Origin: G963662675 sp963662675
GTDB lineage: Bacteria > Bacteroidota > Bacteroidia > Bacteroidales > Prolixibacteraceae
Assembly: GCA_963662675.2 (NCBI GenBank)
Contig: CAXXHP010000001.1
Coordinates: 592,589-656,588, forward strand
DNA: 64,000 nucleotides
Direction: 5' to 3'
This document shows, one piece after another, positions 17,293 through 26,379 of the stretch. The notes under the pieces were generated by a model that was given only the letters and a program-made list of their open reading frames with translations, was not told the origin of the DNA and did no database searches. The first letter of the stretch is position 1. Each line of letters begins with the position of its first letter. Position numbers and translations under genes: made by a program.

Positions 17293-18339
17293 ATGTATAA
17301 TATGGACGAAGTAATTGCAAAAAATGAGTTGTTCTCTATCGAACAGATTGAAGAGCCAAAGGATATTCAAAACATTGTTTTTAACCTGATGGTAAACCCA
17401 AATTTAGCTCCGGTTAATTACTTTAATGATTTTAGCGAAGAGGGATTTGACCCTGAAAGTCTCAATGAGGACGATGGGGATGAAGCAGGTGTTTTTACTA
17501 CTGAAAATGGACAAGTCATGTCGATGACGACTCATGCGTTTCATCATCATCTTGAAAATGATCCTAAAACTGCTACTGAGATATTAATAAGTAGGGCAGC
17601 TCGACGCATGATCTGTTTAGGAGTAAAACCAATTGCAGTAAGTGCACTTTTATACCATATAAACATTGCTGATCCAAATGGACAAAACATTGCTGCTGGT
17701 GCTAAAAAAGGACTGGAAGAAGCAAGTACAAAGTTTGGATTAAAAATTTCTGATCGTAAAATCCGCTTTGATTCATTTTCTTCTCATGGGCCAGTGACTC
17801 CAACTATCTTTATTAGTATGGTCGGAAGTATTGGCGAAGATGAGAAGTTACTTACTCATAAATTGAAAGATAAAGGGAATAATATATTCGTGATTGGCCG
17901 TTCTTGGGATGATATAAACTCCTCAGAATATTTGGAATTTTATCATGAAATTGATGTTTCTCCATTGCCTGTTTTTGATATTGAAGTAGAGGCCAAGTTG
18001 CACGAGGTAATGATAGGACTTAAAAATGAGGGGCTTATTTCTTCTGCAAGCCCTGTTGGTAAGGGGGGCTTGTTCTTTTCATTATTACGTGCGGGAATGT
18101 CTGCCGGCTTGGGGTTTGACATCACTACTGATGCTGAAATTCGAAAAGATGCCTTTTTGTTTGGAGAGTCAATGGGGCGCTTGATTGTTGGAGTACCGGC
18201 TGATAAAGATGATGATTTTGTTGATTTCATGCAAAATGCAAAAGTTCCTTTCTTTACGCTTGGACACGTTACAAAAGGCGAGGTTCGTATTGATGATGAG
18301 TCATTCGGATTTATTGATAAAATGATACCACAGGCTTAA
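17293..18339 (+). CDS. AIR synthase-related (PurM/PurL superfamily) protein
   Basis: A 348-residue protein of the PurM/PurL/HypE/SelD/ThiL ATP-binding superfamily. The N-terminal half carries VMSMTTHAFHHHLENDP at residues 75-91, which resembles the THNHP-type motif of PurL. The C-terminal half has PVGKGGLFFSLLRAGM near residue 252, the place where PurL and PurM carry an acidic SDGG-type motif. The Lys replacing that Asp suggests altered or lost phosphoryl chemistry (inference). A true purM or purL would be expected elsewhere. Its last base is the first base of ubiE (TAATG), so the two are translationally coupled. An alternative start at Met4 (17302) is possible. The function is not established. 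Confidence 0.7.
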   Translation: MYNMDEVIAKNELFSIEQIEEPKDIQNIVFNLMVNPNLAPVNYFNDFSEEGFDPESLNEDDGDEAGVFTTENGQVMSMTTHAFHHHLENDPKTATEILISRAARRMICLGVKPIAVSALLYHINIADPNGQNIAAGAKKGLEEASTKFGLKISDRKIRFDSFSSHGPVTPTIFISMVGSIGEDEKLLTHKLKDKGNNIFVIGRSWDDINSSEYLEFYHEIDVSPLPVFDIEVEAKLHEVMIGLKNEGLISSASPVGKGGLFFSLLRAGMSAGLGFDITTDAEIRKDAFLFGESMGRLIVGVPADKDDDFVDFMQNAKVPFFTLGHVTKGEVRIDDESFGFIDKMIPQA

Positions 18340-19061
18340 TGACAGTTTCTCCATATCAGAATTCTGACAAAAGTAAAAAACAGCAAGTTGAACAGATGTT
18401 CGACAATATTGCTCCTAAATACGATTTCTTAAATCATTTTTTAAGTTTGGGAATTGACAAATTGTGGAGAAGAAAAGCTGTTCGTATTCTTAACGGTTTT
18501 AAGCCTAGGAAAATACTTGATGTAGCTACCGGAACTGGCGATTTTGCAATTCAAACGTCAAAAATAGCTCCTCAGGAAATTGTAGGGTTTGATCTTTCTG
18601 AACAAATGCTTCGCGTAGGAGAGCAGAAAGTGAAAAGATTGAAGCTCGAGCATTTAATTTCTTTCCAAAAAGGTGATTCAGAAAATATGCCTTTTGAGGA
18701 GAAATCGTTTGACGCTATAACAGTTGCCTTTGGGGTTCGCAATTTTGAGAATCTTGAGAAAGGATTGAGTGAGTTCCACAGGGTCTTAAGCTCTGGAGGA
18801 GTTGCTGTAATTCTCGAATTTTCTAAACCTCGTCATTTCCCGATGAAGCAGCTGTATAAATTTTACTTTTTTCGTATTTTGCCTTTCCTTGGGAGGTTGG
18901 TGTCAAAAGATGATTCAGCATACAGTTATTTGCCAGAGTCGGTTATGGCCTTCCCTGATGATGATGACTTTCTAAACATCCTGAAAAGAGTGGGTTTTTC
19001 CAATTGCAGTCAACATCGTTTAACATTTGGTGTAGCAACCATATATCTGGCTCACAAATAA
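18339..19061 (+). CDS. ubiE: Demethylmenaquinone methyltransferase (UbiE/MenG)
   Basis: A 240-residue SAM-dependent methyltransferase that converts demethylmenaquinone to menaquinone in the last step of respiratory quinone synthesis. The UbiE signature FDNIAPKYDFLNHFLSLG is at residues 23-40. Motif I, ILDVATGTGDFA, is at about 66-77. AFGVRNFENLEKGLSEFHRVL is the second family block. In Bacteroidota, which use menaquinone, it acts as MenG. It overlaps the preceding PurM-like gene by one base and is followed by a PorT-like gene, with the three apparently forming one transcript. Confidence 0.95.
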   Translation: MTVSPYQNSDKSKKQQVEQMFDNIAPKYDFLNHFLSLGIDKLWRRKAVRILNGFKPRKILDVATGTGDFAIQTSKIAPQEIVGFDLSEQMLRVGEQKVKRLKLEHLISFQKGDSENMPFEEKSFDAITVAFGVRNFENLEKGLSEFHRVLSSGGVAVILEFSKPRHFPMKQLYKFYFFRILPFLGRLVSKDDSAYSYLPESVMAFPDDDDFLNILKRVGFSNCSQHRLTFGVATIYLAHK

Positions 19062-19141
19062 ATGATGAATAGTTGCCGGGCACAAGCAATATTTTTTATA
19101 ATATTGTTGTTTTGAATATTAAATATAACAGACATTATTTC

Positions 19142-19909
19142 GTGATAAAGCAAATCATTTTCATATTATTCCTTTTTTTAAGCTTAAATAGTTGGGCTCA
19201 AAGAGATCATGTGAAGCATCAAACTACTTTTGATGATAAAGAATTGCACTTTGGTTTTACTATTGGATTTAACACGTTGGATTATTCATTAGTCCATTGG
19301 ACTCCAATTGGCAGTAATCCTGAATTTGTAGAAGAAACTTGGGATAATCCTGATGGGCGTGAAATTGTTGGTAGTGATTCGATTCGTGCAGATATTGGTA
19401 GCTTGGTGGCTGGATTGACCGTTGGAATTGTTACAAATTTGAGATTAGGCGAGTATTTTGATTTGCGGTTTTTGCCGGGGCTTTCATTTGGCGAACGTAG
19501 GTTAGTCTACAATGTCCCTATTTATGATAGTAATTTGGGTAACGATGCCCTTGAATTTTTTTCAATAAAAACAACATACATTGATTTGCCATTGCTCATT
19601 AAGTATAAGTCTAGCCGCTTAAATAACCAAAGACCATATTTAATTGGTGGCGGTGCTTTCCGGATTGATATTTCAAAAACAGGAGTGGAAGACCTTTTGC
19701 AAGTTAACAGAGGAGGTTTTTACTTGGAGGGCGGTATTGGCTGGGATAGTTACATGCGCTTTTTTCGTTTATCTACCGAGCTAAAAGTAAGCCTTGGGAT
19801 TGGGAATATGCTTCATGAAGGGCCTGACGATACTCAACGCCAATATTACACGCAAGCCATTAATAAACTGACGTCTAATGTTTTTACACTAAGTTTCCAT
19901 TTCGAGTAA
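19142..19909 (+). CDS. porT: PorT-family outer membrane beta-barrel protein (type IX secretion)
   Basis: A small outer-membrane barrel of the PorT/SprT family, required for type IX secretion in Porphyromonas and Flavobacterium. The chosen GTG at 19142 gives a clean signal peptide (KQIIFILFLFLSLNSWAQ). An upstream TTG at 19073 would place 23 polar residues before it and is less likely. The mature part alternates hydrophobic strands: LHFGFTIGFNTLDYSL, GLTVGIVTNLRLGEYFDLRFLPGLSFG, YIDLPLLIKYKS, PYLIGGGAFRIDI, and a final strand FTLSFHFE ending in an aromatic-rich terminus. Length (255 residues) suits PorT. It follows ubiE by 80 bases, an order I recall as common in Bacteroidota. The giant protein at 4.3-12 kb carries the matching sorting tail. 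Confidence 0.8.
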   Translation: MIKQIIFILFLFLSLNSWAQRDHVKHQTTFDDKELHFGFTIGFNTLDYSLVHWTPIGSNPEFVEETWDNPDGREIVGSDSIRADIGSLVAGLTVGIVTNLRLGEYFDLRFLPGLSFGERRLVYNVPIYDSNLGNDALEFFSIKTTYIDLPLLIKYKSSRLNNQRPYLIGGGAFRIDISKTGVEDLLQVNRGGFYLEGGIGWDSYMRFFRLSTELKVSLGIGNMLHEGPDDTQRQYYTQAINKLTSNVFTLSFHFE

Positions 19910-20044
19910 AAATTAAACACGTGGTACACACAAGGTTTGTTGTGATTTCCATTTCCCCTATTAGAATTTTATTTTTTACTTCTTTCATTTTATTGAAATG
20001 AAGCAATTTTGCAACCATGTTGGTTGATTCCCTAACTCGAAGCC

Positions 20045-21601
20045 ATGAAGAAAGATTTTAACCTGTCATTGACTCCAAAACAAGCTTCGGATGAATTGTA
20101 TTATCGTCCGATAGTAGCCTCAAAACTTAATGTTTCACCTGAGGAAATTACGGCTATTGTTGTTAAACGAAGGTCTATTGATGCGCGCCAGAGGCAAATT
20201 AAGATTAATCTGGGTGTTGTTGCATATTTGGGGGAGAATCCTGAAAATAAATTGAAGTATTGCGAATATGGGCAAGTAGACAAAAAAACTCCGATTGGAA
20301 TTATTGGTGCTGGTCCTGCTGGATTATTTGCTGCATTGAAGCTAATCGAGCTTGGCTATAAACCCATAATCTTTGAACGAGGGAAGAATGTGAGCGATAG
20401 AAAACGAGACATCGCTAAAATTCATCTTGAGCATTTGGTTGATCCTGATTCTAATTATGGATTTGGAGAAGGTGGAGCTGGAACTTTTTCAGATGGTAAG
20501 TTGTATACTCGTTCTAAAAAAAGGGGAAGTATACAGAAAATTCTTGATGTGCTAGTTCAGTTTGGAGCCGACCCACAAATTTTAATTGATGCCCATCCCC
20601 ACATTGGAACAAATAAATTACCAGGGGTAATTGCTAAAATTCGAGAGCAAATTCTGGAATCTGGAGGTGAGATTCACTTTAGCAGCAGGGTAACAGACCT
20701 TATCCTGAATAATAATCAATGTAAAGGACTAATCCTTGCGAATGGAGATCAAATTGAGCTGGCCTCTGTTGTCCTGGCTACGGGACATTCTGCTCGTGAT
20801 ATCTATGAGATGCTACACAGAAATGGAGTAAATCTTGAAGCCAAGGCATTTGCAATGGGAGTAAGGGTTGAACATCCGCAAGCGTTGATTGATACGATAC
20901 AGTATCATCAGGATTCGCGCGGGCCATATTTGCCTGCTGCGACCTATTCATTTGTCGAACAAGTTAATGACCGGGGGGTTTACTCATTTTGTATGTGCCC
21001 GGGCGGTTTCATTGTTCCGGCAGCAACAGCTCCTGGGGAGTTGGTTGTTAACGGAATGTCTGCTTCTACGCGGAATTCTCCTTTTGCAAATTCTGGGTTG
21101 GTTGTTGAAGTTCGCCCTGAAGATTTAAGGGAGTTTAAGCATCTTGGTGTTTTTGCAGGATTGGAGTTTCAGAAAAGTGTTGAAAAAATATGCTATGAGC
21201 TAAATGGGCATACTCAATTTGCTCCGGCTCAACGGTTAACTGATTTTTTATCAGGAAGTAAATCGTCCGACTTGCCAGATTCTTCTTATAACCCGGGACT
21301 AATATCGTCGGCTTTGCATGAAAAACTTCCTAAGCGTATTTCAAGTCGTTTAAGAGAAGGAATTCTTCAAATTGATAAAAAAGCGAGAGGGTTTCATACG
21401 CAGGAGGCAGTTGTGGTCGGGGTTGAATCTCGAACGTCTTCCCCCTTACGGATCCCCAGAGATGAAATTAGCATGCAACATATTCGGATTGAAGGACTAT
21501 ATCCATGCGGTGAAGGTGCTGGTTATTCGGGTGGAATTGCTTCATCAGCGATTGACGGGGAACGTTGTGCGGAAGCTCTCGTTAGAAACCTCGGAGGATA
21601 G
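20045..21601 (+). CDS. FAD-dependent dehydrogenase of the COG2509 type
   Basis: A 518-residue predicted flavoprotein. After an N-terminal domain of about 80 residues (KLNVSPEEITAIVVKRRSID), the FAD-binding Rossmann motif GIIGAGPAGLFAALKL starts near residue 83. The family-specific segment NYGFGEGGAGTFSDGKLYTRSK follows at about 140. A second dinucleotide-type block, VVLATGHSARDIYEML, is near 240, and the C-terminal GLYPCGEGAGYSGGIASSA is the second FAD contact. These features match uncharacterised FAD-dependent dehydrogenases related to geranylgeranyl-reductase-like and glutamate-synthase-like flavoproteins. The substrate is unknown. The gene is transcribed alone and converges on the RNA methyltransferase 27 bases away. 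Confidence 0.85.
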   Translation: MKKDFNLSLTPKQASDELYYRPIVASKLNVSPEEITAIVVKRRSIDARQRQIKINLGVVAYLGENPENKLKYCEYGQVDKKTPIGIIGAGPAGLFAALKLIELGYKPIIFERGKNVSDRKRDIAKIHLEHLVDPDSNYGFGEGGAGTFSDGKLYTRSKKRGSIQKILDVLVQFGADPQILIDAHPHIGTNKLPGVIAKIREQILESGGEIHFSSRVTDLILNNNQCKGLILANGDQIELASVVLATGHSARDIYEMLHRNGVNLEAKAFAMGVRVEHPQALIDTIQYHQDSRGPYLPAATYSFVEQVNDRGVYSFCMCPGGFIVPAATAPGELVVNGMSASTRNSPFANSGLVVEVRPEDLREFKHLGVFAGLEFQKSVEKICYELNGHTQFAPAQRLTDFLSGSKSSDLPDSSYNPGLISSALHEKLPKRISSRLREGILQIDKKARGFHTQEAVVVGVESRTSSPLRIPRDEISMQHIRIEGLYPCGEGAGYSGGIASSAIDGERCAEALVRNLGG

Positions 21602-21628
21602 ACGTTCTGCCTTTGTGTTTTTCAATTA

Positions 21629-22396
21629 TTAACTAATCCGTCGCCTAAATTCAGAACAGCAAATAGCAGTAGCTGTTGCTACGTTTAGTGATTCACTGCT
21701 TTGCTCGTTTGCCGGGAATGAAGGAATGTGAATCTTGTTGGTGATTAGGCTTTCAATTTCGCCTGAAATGCCATTCCCTTCATTGCCCATAACTAGAATC
21801 CCGTTTTTATTCAAGCTGTGTTTGTAAATGTCTTCTCCTTCGAGAAAAGTCCCAAAAACAGGAATTCCGATCTTGTTGGCTTCAGATAATGTTTCAGCTA
21901 AGTTTAGGTAGTGTAACTGTACCCTAAAAATTGCACCCATACTTGCTTGGATGACCTTGGGGTTGTAACAATCTACCGTATTTTCAGAACACAATATGTG
22001 TTTAATGCCAAACCAGTCAGCTATTCTGATAATAGTTCCAAGGTTCCCCGGATCTTGTATGAAATCTAGTGCCAATGTAAAGTCCGATGAAATGAGTGAT
22101 GGTTTGAATAGTCTTTCAGGCATTTTTACAATCGCTAGAGACTCCTGTGGCGATCGCAACAAACTGGCCTTTTCAATTTCATTAGGAAGTGCTTCACGCA
22201 ATTCTTCTGCATCTTCAGGGGTGATGTTATTTTCTTTAAGAAAGCTTTCTGTTCCGCAGATTAGTTTAAGTGAAAAATTAGATTGAAGAGCTTCGAGAAC
22301 CATCTTATTCCCTTCAACTAAAAATAGGTTTTCTTGTTCTCGTATCTTTTTTCGAGAAAGTGATTGAATGAACTTTATTTTGTTTTTACTTAGCAT
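21629..22396 (-). CDS. TrmH/SpoU-family RNA 2'-O-methyltransferase
   Basis: A 255-residue SPOUT-class methyltransferase predicted to 2'-O-methylate rRNA or tRNA, probably an rRNA ribose like RlmB or TsnR-type enzymes. The N-terminal substrate-binding domain (KIKFIQSLSRKKIREQENLFLVEGNKMV) resembles an L30e-like fold. The catalytic domain shows motif 1 ALDFIQDPGNLGTIIRIADW, motif 2 LVMGNEGNGIS and motif 3 IPSFPANEQSSESLNVATATAI, forming the trefoil-knot SAM site. The ATG at 22396 fits the family better than the one at 22414. It is divergent from the TamL gene. The exact nucleotide target cannot be told. Confidence 0.9.
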   Translation of the reverse strand: MLSKNKIKFIQSLSRKKIREQENLFLVEGNKMVLEALQSNFSLKLICGTESFLKENNITPEDAEELREALPNEIEKASLLRSPQESLAIVKMPERLFKPSLISSDFTLALDFIQDPGNLGTIIRIADWFGIKHILCSENTVDCYNPKVIQASMGAIFRVQLHYLNLAETLSEANKIGIPVFGTFLEGEDIYKHSLNKNGILVMGNEGNGISGEIESLITNKIHIPSFPANEQSSESLNVATATAICCSEFRRRIS

Positions 22397-22441
22397 GGTT
22401 GGGCGAATAAACATTTTGTAAAAATAAACAGCTTATATGAT

Positions 22442-22470
22442 TTGATTGCTATTGAGAGTGTTTATTTTTG
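22442..22470 (+). promoter_or_regulatory. Possible promoter of the TamL gene
   Basis: TTG at 22442-22444, an 18-bp spacer and TATTTTTG at 22463-22470 match the Bacteroidota promoter form with a slightly short spacer. It lies about 140 bp upstream of the ATG at 22613. Confidence 0.4.
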
Positions 22471-22612
22471 TGAAAAGGGAAGGGAGTCAAATTAATTCAT
22501 TGAAAACTCAATATTCGGAAATGTAATTTTTCATATGAGTTGATTCATGGTCGTGTTTATTTGTCGGTACAGATGTTTTATGAGCAATAACTTTTAGTGG
22601 AATGGTTATTAT

Positions 22613-24952
22613 ATGTGTGAAAAGTCTTTAATAAAATATACTCGCATTCTGGCACTGCTGTTAGCAGTTTCCTTCATTTATGGATGCTCGTCAACCAAGT
22701 TTGTGCCAGAGGAACAATTTCTTTTGAATGATGTTGACATTCATATTGACTCAAGAGAGATAAGCAGGGAGGAACTGAAAAACCAAGTTAGGCAAAAGGA
22801 AAATTTGAGAATCCTTGGATTTATTAAGTTTCACTTGGGGATGTATAATATGTCTTCTAGAAAGAAATCAAATGATTGGTTTAAGCGGATAGGTGAAGAA
22901 CCAGTTATTTATGAGGATTTCCAAACAATTCGTACAAAAGAACAATTGGCAATTTATCTGCAAAATAAGGGATTTTACAATGCTGTAATTAAGGATTCAA
23001 TAGTCTATCATCCCAAAAAACCTAAGGTGAATCTAATTTTCGATGTACAAGCAGGGGAGCCTTATCGGATACGAAACTATTCTTACTCAATTGAAGACGA
23101 ACGAATAAGTCCCTTAGTGATTGGAGTTGCCAATAATCAGGAGGTACGAGAGAATGATATTTTTGATGTTGACAAGCTGGATGCTGAACGGGAGAGATTA
23201 GCTACTTTTCTTAAAAATCAAGGATATTATAATTTTGCAACGGAGTATATTCAGTTTGTAGCGGACAGTAGTTTAAATAGTCGGCAGGTTGATTTGACCG
23301 TAGAAATTTCTGACGCTGATTTGGGAGGAGAGTTTGACTCAATAATTCACCACAAGAGATATGTCGTTCGAAATTATATGATCAACTCTGATTATACCCC
23401 GTTGCAAATGGAACGTTCGTTGGACGTAGCACCGGCTGACACCATTTTTGAGACTCCCTATACCTTTGTCTTTCAAGATAAGCTGAAGTATAATCCGGAG
23501 CTTTTTGAAAATCTGAACCGTGTGAAGGATAGCACATATTACTCACTACGCAATGTAGAAAAAACCTTTAGGTCTATCAATCAATTACAGCAGTTTAAGG
23601 TTGTTAACCTCAATTTTGTGACTGTTGATTCTTTGGGGAATGATTCTATAGGCGTATTGGACTGTAATTTTCAGCTTTCTCCATTGTCTCGTCAAGGGTT
23701 TTCTGTTGATATGGAAGGAACAAATTCTTCTGGCAACCTTGGAGTTGCTGGAAATCTTAATTATCAACATAAGAATGTTTTCCGGGGAGCAGAAATATTC
23801 AATATTACACTAAAAGGGGCTATTGAACGGCAACAAGCACTGGTGAGTGAGAGCAACCGAAGTTTTAATACTCGTGAATTTGGTTTGGAAGGATCATTGA
23901 CTTTTCCTAAATTCTTCAGTCCATTAGATGGGAGAAGATTTTATAATTTCCAAGTACCACAGACGAGCTTGACCTTGGGGTACAACTACCAGCAACGTCC
24001 GGACTATACCCGCACCATTACTAATTTTAGCTTTGGGTATAATTGGAAGACTTCTTTGTATCGAACTCATTATTTTAATCTTATTGATTTCAATTATGTC
24101 AATTTATACGAGTTTAATGATGAGTTTATAAATTCGATTAAAGATTTGTATATCAAGAGTAGTTTTACAGATCATTTAATTTCTGCTCTAAACTATACTT
24201 TGGTAGATAATACACAGAATCTTAGCCGCAGAGATAATTACCATTATTTCAAATGGTCGGTAGAGTCTGCAGGGAATCTGCTCTCTGCATTGTCAGGAAT
24301 AACCAACATGAGTGAAGTTGCCGAGCAGGACTCGATTACCAATGCAGTTACAAAATACAATCAGGTATTGGGAACTCGTTTTGCACAGTATCTGGAAACC
24401 GAATTTGAGTACAGGTATGGTTACATGATTGATCAGTATAACTCACTAGTAGGACGTGCTTACTTTGGTATTGGTGTTCCTTTTGGCAATTTTGATGTGT
24501 TGCCTTTTGAAAAGAAATACTTTACGGGTGGAGCAAATGGCATTAGAGCATGGCAGGTACGTACATTGGGACCTGGAACCTATAAAGCCTTAGAGGGTGA
24601 CTATCCAAACCAATCGGGTGACATTAAAATTGAAGCGAACTTGGAATATCGCTATCGCCTTCTAGGTCTGGTTGAAGGGGCATTCTTTTTAGATGCAGGA
24701 AACATTTGGGCGATTAATGAAAAGGATAACCGTCCGGGAGCACTTTTTCAGTTTGATCGTTTTTATAAGCAAATTGCAATTGGTACCGGGGCAGGTCTCC
24801 GATTTGATTTCACGTACTTTGTTTTCCGATTAGATTTGGGGATGAAACTTCGTGATCCATCTTTGGAAGAAGGGAAGAGGTCAATTATTGGCAATTATCC
24901 CATAAAGTCTGAGCATTTTAATCTTTCTTTTGCTATTGGTTACCCATTCTAA
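22613..24952 (+). CDS. tamL: TamL-like BamA/TamA-family outer membrane lipoprotein
   Basis: A 779-residue outer-membrane protein of the Omp85 superfamily, implicated in inserting proteins into or assembling the outer membrane. The N-terminal signal ends in a lipobox with C25 (FIYGC), the lipoprotein anchor that distinguishes TamL from TamA. POTRA-like repeats follow at about residues 40-330, including LAIYLQNKGFYNAVIKDSI and LATFLKNQGYYNFATEYIQF. The C-terminal barrel (about 390-779) contains GGANGIRAWQVRTLGPG, matching the conserved (V/I)RG-like L6 motif, and ends in ...SFAIGYPF with terminal Phe as in Omp85 barrels. Length is normal. It is divergent from the SpoU methyltransferase, a neighbour I recall as common for this gene. 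Confidence 0.9.
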   Translation: MCEKSLIKYTRILALLLAVSFIYGCSSTKFVPEEQFLLNDVDIHIDSREISREELKNQVRQKENLRILGFIKFHLGMYNMSSRKKSNDWFKRIGEEPVIYEDFQTIRTKEQLAIYLQNKGFYNAVIKDSIVYHPKKPKVNLIFDVQAGEPYRIRNYSYSIEDERISPLVIGVANNQEVRENDIFDVDKLDAERERLATFLKNQGYYNFATEYIQFVADSSLNSRQVDLTVEISDADLGGEFDSIIHHKRYVVRNYMINSDYTPLQMERSLDVAPADTIFETPYTFVFQDKLKYNPELFENLNRVKDSTYYSLRNVEKTFRSINQLQQFKVVNLNFVTVDSLGNDSIGVLDCNFQLSPLSRQGFSVDMEGTNSSGNLGVAGNLNYQHKNVFRGAEIFNITLKGAIERQQALVSESNRSFNTREFGLEGSLTFPKFFSPLDGRRFYNFQVPQTSLTLGYNYQQRPDYTRTITNFSFGYNWKTSLYRTHYFNLIDFNYVNLYEFNDEFINSIKDLYIKSSFTDHLISALNYTLVDNTQNLSRRDNYHYFKWSVESAGNLLSALSGITNMSEVAEQDSITNAVTKYNQVLGTRFAQYLETEFEYRYGYMIDQYNSLVGRAYFGIGVPFGNFDVLPFEKKYFTGGANGIRAWQVRTLGPGTYKALEGDYPNQSGDIKIEANLEYRYRLLGLVEGAFFLDAGNIWAINEKDNRPGALFQFDRFYKQIAIGTGAGLRFDFTYFVFRLDLGMKLRDPSLEEGKRSIIGNYPIKSEHFNLSFAIGYPF

Positions 24953-25074
24953 TCTGGAATATTGATTAGCTAAGAATAGAGTGAAAGTGAGGGAAGCAAA
25001 ATATTGTTGATATTTTTGACATGAAATATTCAACACATAGAATAGAAATTCATATATGACCCGATAATAAAAAA

Positions 25075-25097
25075 AAGGATGACCATTGGTCATCCTT
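25075..25097 (-). terminator. Terminator of the class IIB aldolase gene
   Basis: Perfect hairpin AAGGATGACCA/TGGTCATCCTT, followed on the minus strand by a T run. It sits 26 bases beyond the aldolase stop codon. Confidence 0.9.
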
Positions 25098-25122
25098 CTA
25101 TATTTATATATCTAGCGATAAG

Positions 25123-26118
25123 TTACGCTTGATTTGCAGAACCTAGAACATTGATGTTTTTGTCCATGTACAATTTCTTCAATTCTTCGCGAGCAGGTCC
25201 CAAGTATTTACGTGGGTCAAACTCACCTGGAGTCTCAGAAAATGTTTTACGAATGGCTGCTGTCATTGCTAAACGACCGTCAGAGTCAATGTTGATTTTA
25301 CAAACAGCTGATTTTGCCGCACGGCGCAACCACTCTTCAGGAATACCAACAGCATCTTTCATCTGGCCACCCAATTCGTTGATCATTTGTACATACTTTT
25401 GAGGAACAGAAGATGAACCATGAAGTACAATTGGGAACCCTGGAATCCGTTTTTCAATTTCTTCCAAAATGTCGAAACGGAGCATTGGTGGGATTAAAAC
25501 ACCATCTTCGTTTTTTGTGCATTGTTCAGGTGAAAACTTATTAGCACCGTGAGAAGTACCGATAGAAATAGCTAATGAATCAACACCAGTTTTCTTTACG
25601 AAATCTTCAACTTCTTCTGGTTTAGTATATGTAGATTTCTCTGCAACAACATCATCTTCAACACCCGCTAAAACTCCTAGTTCACCTTCTACAGTTACAC
25701 CATGAGCATGAGCGTATTCAACTACTTTTTTTGTTAAAGCAACGTTTTCTTCATATGAGTGGTGAGATCCATCAATCATAACAGAAGAGAATCCGTTGTC
25801 AATACAATCTTTACACAATTCGAATGTGTCACCATGATCAAGGTGCAAAACAACTGGGATTTCGCATCCTAATTCTTTTACATATTCAACAGCACCACGA
25901 GCCATATTTCTCAACAATGTAGCGTTGGCATATTTACGTGCTCCTGAAGATACTTGTAAGATTACAGGTGATTTTGTTTCAACACAAGCTTGAAGAATTG
26001 CTTGCATTTGTTCCATGTTATTGAAATTGTATGCAGGAACTGCATATCCGCCGTCAACAGCTTTTTTGAATAATTCTTTGCTGTTAGCTAGGCCTAAGTC
26101 TTTATAATTAACTGCCAT
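25123..26118 (-). CDS. fbaA: Class II fructose-bisphosphate aldolase, IIB-type
   Basis: A 331-residue zinc-dependent aldolase that cleaves fructose 1,6-bisphosphate to dihydroxyacetone phosphate and glyceraldehyde 3-phosphate. Zinc-binding and catalytic residues are visible in VVLHLDHGD (near residue 86), MIDGSHHSYEENV, VEGELGVLAGVEDD, SIGTSHGANK, and VLHGSSSVP. These sequence blocks match IIB members, the group that also holds tagatose-bisphosphate aldolases. The start at 26118 (MAVNYKDLGLANSKELF) is preferred; an ATG 63 bases upstream would add an unsupported extension. It is monocistronic with a clear terminator and lies head to head with a second, IIA-type aldolase. Confidence 0.92.
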   Translation of the reverse strand: MAVNYKDLGLANSKELFKKAVDGGYAVPAYNFNNMEQMQAILQACVETKSPVILQVSSGARKYANATLLRNMARGAVEYVKELGCEIPVVLHLDHGDTFELCKDCIDNGFSSVMIDGSHHSYEENVALTKKVVEYAHAHGVTVEGELGVLAGVEDDVVAEKSTYTKPEEVEDFVKKTGVDSLAISIGTSHGANKFSPEQCTKNEDGVLIPPMLRFDILEEIEKRIPGFPIVLHGSSSVPQKYVQMINELGGQMKDAVGIPEEWLRRAAKSAVCKINIDSDGRLAMTAAIRKTFSETPGEFDPRKYLGPAREELKKLYMDKNINVLGSANQA

Positions 26119-26379
26119 GTGAATTAAATAATTAATAATTAGTGCTTTAAAATCGGGTTTTTTTTCTACGGATTGAGCCAAGAAATTTGAGTGTCTGAAT
26201 TAGTACATCTTTAACCTTTTGGCAAAATCACGACAATATTAAGAATAAATAAGGATTTGGACACACAAAGGGAGCAACCTGTTTTTGATTTAAAAGATTC
26301 TTAACACTTTGCGATGAACAATTACAGTATTTTTAAGTTCTCAGAGTGTAGTGTAAAAATATTTAAATTAGATAGTGTC

